From an uncultured Aquimarina sp. (lineage in GTDB: Bacteria; Bacteroidota; Bacteroidia; Flavobacteriales; Flavobacteriaceae): 64,000 nucleotides of DNA. Shown piece by piece: positions 53,989-63,559 of this stretch (its first letter is position 1; every line of letters begins with the position of its first letter). Under the pieces are notes generated by a model. The model was given only the letters and a program-made list of their open reading frames with translations. It was not told the DNA's origin and searched no databases. Where the stretch lies: the NCBI GenBank assembly GCA_947500845.1, contig CANMTP010000007.1:185138-249137 (forward strand), written 5' to 3'. A program made the position numbers and the translations under genes.

Positions 53989-55863
53989 ATGAAATATATA
54001 TTCCTTAGAATTTTCATGATGACCCTTGCTGTAACCATTTTTTCTTGTAATCCAGAAGATGGTGAAGATGGTGTAAACGGTATAGACGGTACAGACGGCA
54101 CAGAAAGTAACGGCGCTGGATATCTCGTAATTTCTGGAGATATGACCAATGAAGAAGCGGTTGCTTTGGCTACAGAAACAGCCGGAAAAAATACGCACAC
54201 CCTATTGATAAAAAATACTACAAATATTACTTCAATAGAGCTGCCGGAAATCTCAACACTTGTTAGACTAGAAGTAGTAGATAACGAGAACTTACTAAGG
54301 TTGTCTTTGCCTAATCTAAATGCCTCTTATGAAAATATTTCAATAAACAATAATCCAATGCTGGCAGCCATTGATATGTCGAGTTTGGAGGCAACTTATG
54401 GAGGCTTTACTATTAGCAGAAATGAAATCTTAGAAAGTATTAGTTTACCCAATCTGAATACTTGTGAAAGTTTTCGAATTTCTGACAGTCCATTATTAGA
54501 AAGTTTAAATTTACCATCAGCATTGGAAATGGGGACACTACGACTGGCGTCTCTAGAAAACTTAACAACTGTAAATTTAAACACGGTAGAATCGATTAAA
54601 TTTTTGAATTTTCAACGAAATGAACGGCTAACGACTCTCAATCTTCAAGCTTTAAGAACCACCAGAGAAATTACGATTTTTGAAAATTCGGCTCTGGAAG
54701 TAATTACACTACCCTCCTTAATCTCCACTAACGCAGATCAGAATGATCTTTTTTCTGATGAGGATCAAGGTATTAATATTACCAGAAATGCCAATCTTAC
54801 AACCATTAATCTCAATAGTTTAGTAAGTACAGGAAGAATTCGAATTGATAGCAATGAAAATCTCACCACACTCAATACCGATGCTGTGCTATCGCCAGGA
54901 TTGATTTCTATTTCAGATAATCCAATCCTTAATGGGATATCATTTCCGGTTGCAACGAGTGTTTCTGGCGTGATCATTGAAAATAATGGAACTTTGACCA
55001 GTTTGACGTTTCCAAATGTTACAGAAAACGAAGGTCGTATAAGTATTTCAGAAAATACTTTATTAACTAGTATAGACTTTCGAAGATTAACTACTTCGAG
55101 CGGTGTTAATATTTCAGAAAATGGAATGTTAACCAGTATCAATTTTAATGCATTAGTAAATAATGATAGTTTTTTTACTATATCAAATAATCAAAATTTA
55201 CAAGCCGCATCTTTTCCTGGTTTAACAGTTTCAACAGGAAACTTTTTCATTTCGGGAAATGCTTCCTTAACTGCAGCAACTTTTCCTGTACTCGCTACGA
55301 TAGGAAATGATACGCGTTCTAATCTTACCGTTTCAGATAACCCGTTAATGACCGATCTTGATTTCTCAAGTTTGACGACCTTAGACATGGGACTTTTGAT
55401 CTCAGGAAATAGTGCCTTGACTACATTGTCATTTCCTCGATTGATTACTATTGGAAATGAAAATTCGCTCAGGTTCATCGTTTCAAATAATAATGCAATG
55501 ACGAGTCTTTCATTTCCCAATTTAGAAAGAGTAAATACTATTTCAACCATTAGCATTAGTGAGAACCTTTTAGCAAACATCAATTTTGATAGGCTTACCA
55601 CCTTTGCTACCTTAGACGTGGACTCATCGGTTTTGGTAGAGTCTCTAACGCTTTCATCCCTTCAGGATTTTGTGCGATTAAGATTAAATACCCCTGGAAG
55701 ACTTTCTACTGCGGTAATAGATGCGATTTTAACACGATTAGTTAATATCACACCTGCAATTAGTGGGAAAAGCATATCTATTACCGGTGTAGCCTCGGCA
55801 CAAGCACAAACCCAGGCAGAAACCTTGAGAGCTAATGATAATTCGGTAACTATTACAGAATAA
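53989..55863 (+). CDS. Leucine-rich-repeat lipoprotein 2 with collagen-like linker
   Basis: About 624 residues from the ATG at 53989 (an upstream in-frame ATG at 53962 would add nine residues ahead of the signal peptide). The lipobox is VTIFSCNPEDG, the linker GVNGIDGTDGTE, then the YLVISGDMTNEEAVALA segment and more leucine-rich units than paralogue 1, ending STAVIDAILTRLVNITPAIS. The extra length is due to additional repeats in the middle. The ATG is preceded by ATCATTTAATT, a pattern also seen before paralogue 3, which supports this start. Confidence 0.85.
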   Translation: MKYIFLRIFMMTLAVTIFSCNPEDGEDGVNGIDGTDGTESNGAGYLVISGDMTNEEAVALATETAGKNTHTLLIKNTTNITSIELPEISTLVRLEVVDNENLLRLSLPNLNASYENISINNNPMLAAIDMSSLEATYGGFTISRNEILESISLPNLNTCESFRISDSPLLESLNLPSALEMGTLRLASLENLTTVNLNTVESIKFLNFQRNERLTTLNLQALRTTREITIFENSALEVITLPSLISTNADQNDLFSDEDQGINITRNANLTTINLNSLVSTGRIRIDSNENLTTLNTDAVLSPGLISISDNPILNGISFPVATSVSGVIIENNGTLTSLTFPNVTENEGRISISENTLLTSIDFRRLTTSSGVNISENGMLTSINFNALVNNDSFFTISNNQNLQAASFPGLTVSTGNFFISGNASLTAATFPVLATIGNDTRSNLTVSDNPLMTDLDFSSLTTLDMGLLISGNSALTTLSFPRLITIGNENSLRFIVSNNNAMTSLSFPNLERVNTISTISISENLLANINFDRLTTFATLDVDSSVLVESLTLSSLQDFVRLRLNTPGRLSTAVIDAILTRLVNITPAISGKSISITGVASAQAQTQAETLRANDNSVTITE

Positions 55864-55929
55864 TTTTAAAACAATTTAACAGAACATGTTACATTTAATT
55901 TGTTCCAAAAAAACTTAAATCATTTGATT

Positions 55930-57702
55930 ATGAAAAATATATTTATCAAGATTTTAATGATCATTCTTGCGATAACGGCATTTTCATGTAGTGATGGTGA
56001 AGATGGTATTGACGGTGTCGATGGTGTCGATGGCTTTAATGAGGGACTTGAGTATCTTGTATTCGCTGGGGATATTACTGACGAGGAGGCTGCGCAAATT
56101 GCCTTAGAAAATCAAGGAAATAATACGCATACTGTTCTGGTGATCAACACAACCAATCTAACTACGCTCAACCTTCCTGGCATATCAGGATTAATAAGAC
56201 TAGAAGTGAGGGATAATGAGAATCTACAAAGTCTTTCTTTACCTGATCTTGAGTCTGTTGTCGAGGATATTGAAGTGTATTCTAATAGTGCTCTATCTAC
56301 ACTTAGTTTTGAAAATATGAGTGCTATGAATAATCTTTTTGTTGAGGGTAATACTGCACTTACTTCAATCAATTTAGCAGCAATGACAACGGCGAATAGG
56401 CTAGATTTTGAAGTTAATCCAGCTCTAGAAACGTTAAGCTTTCCAGCGCTTACTACTCTGGAAAGACTGAATATCCAAACGTCAGAAAATTTGTCAAATC
56501 TCGATATCTCTAATCTAGAAACCGCCGGAACTTTGTTTATTGAAGAAACAATGCTATCTCAAATTAATCTGCCTGGATTACAGACAGTAAATGGTATATT
56601 TATAGAAGACAACGAGAATCTGCAAACTATCAATATTCCTTCGGTTATCAACACACCAGACGATGGTGCTAGTTTTACTATTGAAGATAATGTAAACTTA
56701 ACTACTGTAAGTCTGGGAACCTTAAATAAACTCGATCGATTGAGTGTTGAGGATAATGAGAATCTAACATCTTTTGAAGCTAATTCGGTAGTGACTATAA
56801 CAAATAACTTTTCTTTGGAAAACAATCCTAGACTTCTCACTTTTGCATTACCTAACTTAGTTACCTGTAACTCGAGTATAAGCGTTCGTCAAAGCAATTT
56901 GACTACTATACGTTTTGATTCGCTAGAAACTGTAGAAGGAGGGGTGGATTTTAGAGAAAATCCTGAATTAGTCACTTTAGAATTTCCAAATCTTCGCAGC
57001 ACCTTCGGAATCTTGATTTTCGGAAATCAAAAATTGACTACTGTACAATTTGATGGTTTGGTAACAATTAGTGCTTCTTTAACTGTTTCAGATAATCCTG
57101 CCCTCGAAAGCCTATCCTTTTCGGGATTGACCACACTAGGAACAACAGATGTTCGTAATTTCTTGAACATAACCAATAATTCTTCGATGAATAGTGTAGA
57201 CTTTTCTAGTTTGACGACTTTAAATGGAGGGTGTTCTATAACAGGAAATAGTGCATTAGTATCAATTTCATTTCCTTCTTTGACCACAGTAACCAGTAGT
57301 GATACTTTTACTGATCTAAGGATAAATAATAACACTTCTCTTACTAGTATTGCTTTTCCAAGTCTGGAAACGCTTACCAGTATTCGCAATCTTGAAATTA
57401 GCGAAAACCTACTAGAAAATGTAGATTTCAGCAATCTTTCAACATTCGATAGATTAACTATTAACTCTTCGGTATTATTAACCTCGGTAAACTTGTCTTC
57501 AGTCGTCGATTTCACATCAATAGATATACTTGGTATTGGTGGACTATCTACCCCTGTTATTGATCAAATATTGGCAAGATTAGTAAGTATTACTCCGGCA
57601 ATTACAGGTAAAAGAATACGCTTGCGAGGTGACTTATCTGCACAAGGAGCTACTGATAGGGACACTTTAGTTGCCAATGGAAATAGTGTGTCTATATTTT
57701 AA
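55930..57702 (+). CDS. Leucine-rich-repeat lipoprotein 3 with collagen-like linker
   Basis: About 590 residues from the ATG at 55930 (an in-frame TTG at 55900 is less likely). The lipobox is ITAFSCSDGEDG, the linker GIDGVDGVDGF, then YLVFAGDITDEEAAQIA, leucine-rich units and the shared C-terminal block, here STPVIDQILARLVSITPAIT. A Cys in LNGGCSITGN is unusual within the array. It is followed by a MITE-like inverted repeat, so the array's right boundary may be an element insertion point. Confidence 0.85.
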   Translation: MKNIFIKILMIILAITAFSCSDGEDGIDGVDGVDGFNEGLEYLVFAGDITDEEAAQIALENQGNNTHTVLVINTTNLTTLNLPGISGLIRLEVRDNENLQSLSLPDLESVVEDIEVYSNSALSTLSFENMSAMNNLFVEGNTALTSINLAAMTTANRLDFEVNPALETLSFPALTTLERLNIQTSENLSNLDISNLETAGTLFIEETMLSQINLPGLQTVNGIFIEDNENLQTINIPSVINTPDDGASFTIEDNVNLTTVSLGTLNKLDRLSVEDNENLTSFEANSVVTITNNFSLENNPRLLTFALPNLVTCNSSISVRQSNLTTIRFDSLETVEGGVDFRENPELVTLEFPNLRSTFGILIFGNQKLTTVQFDGLVTISASLTVSDNPALESLSFSGLTTLGTTDVRNFLNITNNSSMNSVDFSSLTTLNGGCSITGNSALVSISFPSLTTVTSSDTFTDLRINNNTSLTSIAFPSLETLTSIRNLEISENLLENVDFSNLSTFDRLTINSSVLLTSVNLSSVVDFTSIDILGIGGLSTPVIDQILARLVSITPAITGKRIRLRGDLSAQGATDRDTLVANGNSVSIF

Positions 57703-57740
57703 TGGATAATGAAGTATCATAGATAAGTATAGTTAAAGAG

Positions 57741-57867
57741 GCTGTCTAGAAAGTCGTCATTTCGAGAGAAGCGAAGGAATCTGTTAAATTTAAGTTGCTA
57801 ATATACAGATTACTTCTGCGTCCAAAGGCGGATCGTAATGACGTTTTCATATCCTTTTTAGACAGCC
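57741..57867. mobile_element. MITE-like inverted-repeat element
   Basis: The 127-bp element has terminal inverted repeats GGCTGTCTAGAAA and TTTTTAGACAGCC (one mismatch over 13 bases) with inner CGTCATT / AATGACG arms. It is too short to encode protein. The internal wording (CGTCATTTCGAGAGAAGCGAAGGAATC) is split here as TCATTTCGAGAGAAGCG and AAGGAATC and resembles the dispersed repeats found widely in Bacteroidota. No target-site duplication could be seen with confidence. Confidence 0.55.
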
Positions 57868-57895
57868 CCCCAAACTATTAATAAGAATATAAATC

Positions 57896-58534
57896 ATGTG
57901 GATATCAGTTAAAGAATATGTTATTGAAGAACGCAAGTTCAATTTACTAACCAAAAATTGTTCCTCTGGGAAAGTGCTGCTTCAATTGAAACGAAGAGAC
58001 GTGAAAGCTTCATTTTTTCTTTTCCCCAAAAAAGTAACCGAACTCATCTGCATTGATACAGGTAAGCGCATTAAAAAATCTGATTGGACTACAGAGATTA
58101 AAGAGACGGCAGAAGAACTGAAAAAGAACCTGAAAGTTCCTACATGGGGGTATTGGAGTTTTGGTATCATTGCTTTATCAGTCCTTCTTGCTGTTCCTAT
58201 TGGTTTTTATTCTGAAATCAAGAGTAATGAAGTTTATCAAGAGTCCTTTATGGCTAAAAGCAATCAAGAAAAGAAAATCGTTTTAGAAAAATTAGATACT
58301 GGAGACTTGATTGCAACTATGAACAAAGTATATAAGATACAGGCTGTAGATGCTAAATCTATAGTCTTACTTGAAAGCAGGAACCCGGCACCAGAAAGTT
58401 TTACAGAGGGATTGACCAACGAGGCATTTCCCCAGACATCATTTACAAATACCCAACTTGAAGTGCCTAAAACCGTATTTCTTAACGGAATGATTTCAAA
58501 TAGCGATATGATTCTGAATGTTTTGGATAATTAA
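57896..58534 (+). CDS. Single-span membrane protein of unknown function
   Basis: The 212-residue protein has a cytoplasmic N-terminal region of about 80 residues rich in Lys (VLLQLKRRDVKASFFLFPKK), one membrane span (about 86-104, YWSFGIIALSVLLAVPIGFY) and a C-terminal domain with a short repeated motif-like alternation of charged residues (EKLDTGDLIATMNKVYKIQAV). I do not recognise it. It is the first of five rightward genes of unknown role that follow the MITE-like element. Confidence 0.55.
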   Translation: MWISVKEYVIEERKFNLLTKNCSSGKVLLQLKRRDVKASFFLFPKKVTELICIDTGKRIKKSDWTTEIKETAEELKKNLKVPTWGYWSFGIIALSVLLAVPIGFYSEIKSNEVYQESFMAKSNQEKKIVLEKLDTGDLIATMNKVYKIQAVDAKSIVLLESRNPAPESFTEGLTNEAFPQTSFTNTQLEVPKTVFLNGMISNSDMILNVLDN

Positions 58535-58572
58535 ATGCTTATCATTGAAAACAGAAATAATACAACAAAATC

Positions 58573-59475
58573 ATGAAATGGGTTGTATCGTTAATTTATA
58601 GTTTTACTATATTCATCACCAATGGGCAGTCCCTGAAAGAACAATTATGGGATTTTGCAATAACTTGTAACGAATCGTTAAGACAAGGGTATGAGATGAA
58701 CCATGGTGTTCTCCCTACAAGTCTTAACCAATATTGCACTACCTGTATTGATGATGCAAAAAACGGATATTTGTTCATAGAGGGCACTTATCCAACTTGT
58801 GGATGTTATTGTAAAAGCCAAGTAGGTGCCTACAAAAAAGCCAATGGCAATTATGTTCTTGTAAAGAATGAGGTTTGGTCATGCGACAACAATTACGGCA
58901 CATATGCTACAGAAACTATAGATAGTATAATGCCTGCGGATTTTAATCTTAGTAATTTTAATCCGAGTGTTCAAAAAGATGTGCTTTCATATTTTTATAC
59001 AGAGATTAAAATTCCAAGGATAGGAACAGATACAGAGATCACGTTAAAACCTTTTGCTTTAGGTCAAGTCGGCACTGGAAATAAAGGAATTTCGTATAAT
59101 ACCAAGAACTCTAAGATAATATACTCAGATCTTTTTTCTATAAAACATCTTATCGTCGAAACCTTACAAGATGAATCTCAACTGAATTTACTAATGGAGA
59201 AAAAAATAAATCTACTAACTCAAAAAAATCGACAGAAGGTTTTACAAATGATTGGAGAAAAAAAGGAATTCAAGTCCATTAATGAATTAGTTGAGAGGTT
59301 ACAATTTATCAAGAAAATCTATAAACACTATGTATCTTTAGGGTATACAAAAATGATATTATCATGGCATAGAGAAGAAGGAAGATTTATAATCAAAAGT
59401 AAATCAGGGAAACCTGGTAAACTAAAATTTATTGATTTCTTAAAAACTACGCCTTGTTTTGCCCATCTCTGTTAA
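58573..59475 (+). CDS. Exported Cys-containing protein of unknown function
   Basis: The 300-residue protein has a signal peptide (MKWVVSLIYSFTIFITNG, cleavage likely near QS). The N-terminal part contains eight Cys in about 80 residues (TCNES, YCTTCID, TCGCYCKS, SCDNN), which suggests disulfides or a metal site. The C-terminal half is helical and Lys-rich. It starts 38 bases after the previous gene. No family was recognised. Confidence 0.55.
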   Translation: MKWVVSLIYSFTIFITNGQSLKEQLWDFAITCNESLRQGYEMNHGVLPTSLNQYCTTCIDDAKNGYLFIEGTYPTCGCYCKSQVGAYKKANGNYVLVKNEVWSCDNNYGTYATETIDSIMPADFNLSNFNPSVQKDVLSYFYTEIKIPRIGTDTEITLKPFALGQVGTGNKGISYNTKNSKIIYSDLFSIKHLIVETLQDESQLNLLMEKKINLLTQKNRQKVLQMIGEKKEFKSINELVERLQFIKKIYKHYVSLGYTKMILSWHREEGRFIIKSKSGKPGKLKFIDFLKTTPCFAHLC

Positions 59476-59511
59476 TTCTAAATAGTTAGAAAACTTAAAT
59501 TAATAGTAAAA

Positions 59512-60138
59512 ATGGAATCGATGCTCAATATTAATGTGTCAAATATTGTTATGGCTTTATTGATTTTAGGCCTTGCGTCCTGCACTCCTAGAGAAAACAC
59601 TAACAGTAAAATAAAATTACCAATAGCATATACACATGCGCTACATGATCAATTATCCCCATATGAGGTGTATTTAGATAGTTTTAAGGTTAAAAATGCT
59701 ACTGACACCCTTTTGGTTCAGCGTAAAAGCAGGATTTTTTATTGTGGTACCGGAGCTTTAGAATACTACAAGGAACTTAAAGAAAAACGACTACACCAAT
59801 ATTTTAAAGAATACGGTGAGTTGGTTCAACATCCTACCTTTATTGAAAAAATGGAATCCAATAATAAAGCTAAAATACTTTGGGTAAACCGTGGAAACGA
59901 AGGTGAATTAATGCAGTTAGAAGATAACAACTTACACATCAATAATGCGCTAGAAAAACAACTTTTTAAAGAAAAACTTTTTATTCAAATTACAGAAAAT
60001 CCGATTTCTATGAACAGTGTAGAAATTTATACGATTATCACGAATCCTTTAATAAATAAAACCACTAGAATTACACACAACATCACCAAAAAAAATGGCA
60101 ACTGGAAAATGAAACAAACCAAGAGCGAATCTTGGTAA
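59512..60138 (+). CDS. Lipoprotein of unknown function
   Basis: The 208-residue protein has a lipoprotein signal with a Cys in LILGLASCTPRENT (near residue 24). An ATG three codons in (59521) is an alternative start. The body has no recognised domain; it contains two Tyr/Lys-rich helices (GALEYYKELKEKRL, HQYFKEYGELV) and beta-rich ends. It follows the previous gene by 36 bases on the same strand. Confidence 0.55.
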   Translation: MESMLNINVSNIVMALLILGLASCTPRENTNSKIKLPIAYTHALHDQLSPYEVYLDSFKVKNATDTLLVQRKSRIFYCGTGALEYYKELKEKRLHQYFKEYGELVQHPTFIEKMESNNKAKILWVNRGNEGELMQLEDNNLHINNALEKQLFKEKLFIQITENPISMNSVEIYTIITNPLINKTTRITHNITKKNGNWKMKQTKSESW

Positions 60139-60449
60139 GACGAAGAGAGAGACAAGTATAGTAGATTTATCTTTAGAGGTAATTATGGCAGAAATGACTA
60201 GCTTGTATAAAAAGAAATCATGTTGGGAATATTAGGTTGAGTATTAATGCTAACACCTGTATCCAGGATTTACGATGGGATAGCATGTTTGACCATTGCT
60301 TTAATAGGGGGTCTTAACAACATCCTTTTGTCAACAAAGTTGGATTTATAAAACGGTTGTAACAGTTGTTATCATAGGAATATATGTTGTATTATATTAG
60401 TAGCCTCCTTTCTATAAACAATGTAATAATAATCATGACGAATATTAAA

Positions 60450-62936
60450 ATGTTCAAAAACTTAACTTTAAAATCAATACTGCCAGGTCTAGTGATGTTT
60501 GCCTGCTCATTTACTTTTGGACAAGATGAGCCAAATAGTATTCCTAAGTCAGGATATTATGTTATAGAAAGTTTATCACACAATATTCCTCAAGATATTA
60601 TGCGATCTGTAAAATGGAGCATTTCTATAGACTCACTACCACAACAATCCTATTATATTTTAGAGACCAAACCTGAAGCTTCTTTTATCAATGCGTACGC
60701 TTTAGAGACCACTAAAAAGGATAGTATCGATTTTCGGGAGCTAAAAATTATGGATGGATCGGATAACACCTTACGTCTCATAGACGAAAATCAGTTTGTT
60801 ATTCAATTGAATATGAATTTGTCATTAACAGAGCCATCTAATTTTGCCATCAAAATGCGATTAAAAAAAGTAACTGAAAGCGATGCCCTATTGACAAATA
60901 TTAAGACTAGAATTGAAGAATCAAACAGAAAGAAACAGAAGGAAAGAGATCGATTTGCAAAAAACTTTTTGTCTGCTGCTCAGCAATCTACAGGGGGATA
61001 TGTTACCGCCATCGATACAAGTGATTATGGACTTTCAATTCCATTACAATATACAACGAAGTCTCTAAGAGAATCAGGAGAAAAAACGTCCTTATATGCA
61101 TTGAAAAAAGACAGCTTTCTTGGTGGAATTACCTTTGGAAAGTACAATAATGATTTTTATGGGCATACAAATATTGGAGTAGTAACTTCTAAAAAACCAA
61201 TTACAATTGCTGACTATATTGCCGTAGCACCTAATTATAGGCAAGAGGAATTCTATAAAAGTGATAGTTTGTTATTATATCGGTTTTTTGAGGATTATAG
61301 ATTCGTTGCCATCAAAAAAATAAATGAAAACACCTATGCTATCGCAGAAGCCGAAAGTGAAAATAAGAACATTCAAGAGTTAAAAGAGTTCTACAGCATT
61401 TTTAATTCTATAAACACTATTTCAAAGGTAAATACCTTGGATTTAAAATCACTTTTTCTCAAAAAAGCTGCTTTTCTAGAAACAGACAAAGAAAAAAACT
61501 TGTTTTTAAGAATAGAAAAAGAGGTGAATCAAAAGATGAAAGAAAAGATGGAACCTCACAACTTCGTTACAAATAATTCACCAGATAGTTTCTACCTAGA
61601 AGAATACAATACGTATTCAGGAGTTTTTTCGATAACCGATGTATCAATTAAAAAAGCACAAAAAGAAGCTCTAAAAAAATATCCTGAGGCATCTGTTATT
61701 CTTAAGACCAAAGATGGGATTATATTACAAACACGAGATAAGGGCTACAAACCTTTTATATTTAAACAATATCAAGGGTATACCTTACTTTTTCAGATAA
61801 AAGAAGGTGTGTTTTCAAAAAGTATTCCTCTCAAAATAGCAGTTAAACTTTATCAAGTAACGCAACGTTTAACACTTAAAGAATATCCTATCTACACCCA
61901 TTTAAAACCTTACTTTAACAAATTTCAATCAGCCTATAGAGATCGAATTGACTCAACTTATATTTTTATTAAAAACGAAGGCTGGAATACAAGAGGGATT
62001 CTTTCTGATAAAGGAAATATAGTTTTAGCTCCAAAGTATGAAAATATTAGAAGCTATGAAAACGGATTAATGATAACCATTGACAGCCTAGTACATGAAG
62101 GTGCTAAAGTCGAAAAAAAGAAAGAATATACCGGATGGACCAATAGAAAAGGTGAAATTATTCTAAAACCTATATACAAAAATTTGTATCCCATTGAGAA
62201 GACCCCTCTTCTAAGTGTTAGTGACTCCCTCTACGGAATTTTTGATGTAGATATGAATCAAATGATTATTCCATTATCCTATGAGTCAATAATTTTCCAT
62301 AAAGAGGCACAGCGCATAGAACTCCAAAAAGAGAGTGAAGAATATTATTTGGCAGATTATAATGGCGTTATACTTCATGAAAAACCTTTCAAAAATATTA
62401 GAGTATTAGGCAAAGAAGAGCCTATCACCTTTATGGCCACAAGAAATGATAAAGACTTTTTTATCGACCGCGATGGAAAACCTGTAAACGATAATCGATA
62501 TGATATGCTATACCCACATTATAAGGAAAAGGTGGTATATTACCATATAGGACACCACAATTCTGTCGATAATAAAAGTGGTTATTTGGATTATCAGGGA
62601 AATGTAGTAGATGAGTTTTCCAGAATTTGCAAAGATATTAAGCGAAAAATCACGACACGACCCGAAGAAGTTTTTATCGCAGATTTAAGTGGAAAAAAAT
62701 TACATAAATCTACGTTTAAAAACGTGTTTAGAATTCCAGGTAAACCCTTGTTTATAGTAACTCAAGGCAAAAATATGTTTATTACCGATGATTTAGGTAT
62801 GCCTATCAACAAAAAACGCTATGATCAATTATTTCCTGTAGTCCCCAGAAAAAGAATTTTTTATAGAATTGGCAAAAAGGGCGCAGACAATACTAAACAA
62901 GGATACTTGGATTTTAATGGGAATGAGATTGAATAA
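60450..62936 (+). CDS. Exported WG-repeat protein
   Basis: From the ATG at 60450 the protein has about 828 residues with a signal peptide (SILPGLVMFACSFTFGQ). In-frame ATGs at 60384 and 60435 lie upstream of the signal-peptide-like segment, so I prefer 60450. The N-terminal half is of unknown fold. The C-terminal third contains WG/KWG-type repeats (RGILSDKGNIVLAPKYENI, GWTNRKGEIILKPIYKNL, YGIFDVDMNQMIIPLSYES, GYLDYQGNVVDEFS, GYLDFNGNEIE). Such repeats form surface or periplasmic scaffolds of unknown ligand. No catalytic motif was seen. Confidence 0.7.
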   Translation: MFKNLTLKSILPGLVMFACSFTFGQDEPNSIPKSGYYVIESLSHNIPQDIMRSVKWSISIDSLPQQSYYILETKPEASFINAYALETTKKDSIDFRELKIMDGSDNTLRLIDENQFVIQLNMNLSLTEPSNFAIKMRLKKVTESDALLTNIKTRIEESNRKKQKERDRFAKNFLSAAQQSTGGYVTAIDTSDYGLSIPLQYTTKSLRESGEKTSLYALKKDSFLGGITFGKYNNDFYGHTNIGVVTSKKPITIADYIAVAPNYRQEEFYKSDSLLLYRFFEDYRFVAIKKINENTYAIAEAESENKNIQELKEFYSIFNSINTISKVNTLDLKSLFLKKAAFLETDKEKNLFLRIEKEVNQKMKEKMEPHNFVTNNSPDSFYLEEYNTYSGVFSITDVSIKKAQKEALKKYPEASVILKTKDGIILQTRDKGYKPFIFKQYQGYTLLFQIKEGVFSKSIPLKIAVKLYQVTQRLTLKEYPIYTHLKPYFNKFQSAYRDRIDSTYIFIKNEGWNTRGILSDKGNIVLAPKYENIRSYENGLMITIDSLVHEGAKVEKKKEYTGWTNRKGEIILKPIYKNLYPIEKTPLLSVSDSLYGIFDVDMNQMIIPLSYESIIFHKEAQRIELQKESEEYYLADYNGVILHEKPFKNIRVLGKEEPITFMATRNDKDFFIDRDGKPVNDNRYDMLYPHYKEKVVYYHIGHHNSVDNKSGYLDYQGNVVDEFSRICKDIKRKITTRPEEVFIADLSGKKLHKSTFKNVFRIPGKPLFIVTQGKNMFITDDLGMPINKKRYDQLFPVVPRKRIFYRIGKKGADNTKQGYLDFNGNEIE

Positions 62937-62952
62937 TTAAAAGGATAAAATC

Positions 62953-63402
62953 ATGAGAATTTATACTTCAATTAAAAGTGCCGCAATATTGATATTACTA
63001 TTTCTTTTGATTTCTTGTAAAGAAGAAAATAACAAGGTACAAGATACTAATGATCCAAAACGAAATGAAAGTGAAGCCAGGACAACATTGCAAAAACTAC
63101 TTATATCTATCGAAAACAAAGATCTTAAGTCTCTTAAAACCACCATGCCCCCTACTGGAAAAATGGAACTAATTATACCTGGCAGAGCGATAATCTATAC
63201 GGTTGATGAGTTTGTAGAATTGCATCAAAACTGGTTCAAAGATACCACTTGGACTATGCAAACCAATATTCTAAACCTAAAAGCAGATCAAAACATTGCG
63301 TTTGCTACAGCCGATGCTATGTATAAAGAGCTCGAAAGAGATGGCAACCCTTATTTTAACCATATGGTCGTAAGCTATATTCTGGAAAAAATTGATCATT
63401 GA
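62953..63402 (+). CDS. NTF2-like (SnoaL/DUF4440-type) lipoprotein, apparently truncated
   Basis: The 149-residue protein has a lipoprotein signal (ILILLFLLISCKEEN, Cys near 21) and an NTF2-like domain (ARTTLQKLLISIENKDL, then HQNWFKDTTWTMQTN). NTF2-like proteins normally end with a strand such as VSY-x-EK-x-DGKWYVI-x-D. Here the frame reads VSYILEKIDH and a UGA at 63400-63402, and the same frame continues WYVIKDHACS as expected for the family's last strand. The protein is therefore probably cut short by a point mutation. Confidence 0.7.
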   Translation: MRIYTSIKSAAILILLFLLISCKEENNKVQDTNDPKRNESEARTTLQKLLISIENKDLKSLKTTMPPTGKMELIIPGRAIIYTVDEFVELHQNWFKDTTWTMQTNILNLKADQNIAFATADAMYKELERDGNPYFNHMVVSYILEKIDH

Positions 63403-63543
63403 TGGTATGTAATAAAGGATCACGCTTGTTCTCTAAAAAATCTACTGATAAGTTGTAATACTATCCAAGAGTCTACTTCATTACGAGAATTACATAATTT
63501 TATTCATTTTAAAAAAGACGCTTACTACAACTTTTTAAACTAA
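63403..63543 (+). pseudogene. In-frame continuation after the premature UGA
   Basis: Directly after the UGA the frame encodes WYVIKDHACSLKNLL and on to FKKDAYYNFLN before a TAA at 63541. The WYVIKD start is the expected final strand of the NTF2-like domain. Taken with 62953-63402 this would make a 195-residue protein with one stop codon inside. The last 30 or so residues have no recognisable match. Confidence 0.45.
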
Positions 63544-63559
63544 TCAGCGAACCCCACTG

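Noticed and set aside
52600..57650. Regular repeats that might be taken for a CRISPR-like array
   Set aside because: The repeats are imperfect, in frame at about 23 codons and code for leucine-rich units; there are no constant repeats with unique spacers and no cas genes.
63400..63402. Selenocysteine or programmed read-through at the in-frame UGA
   Set aside because: No stem-loop of the SECIS type is evident after the codon and the position is not a redox site in this fold. A nonsense mutation is simpler.
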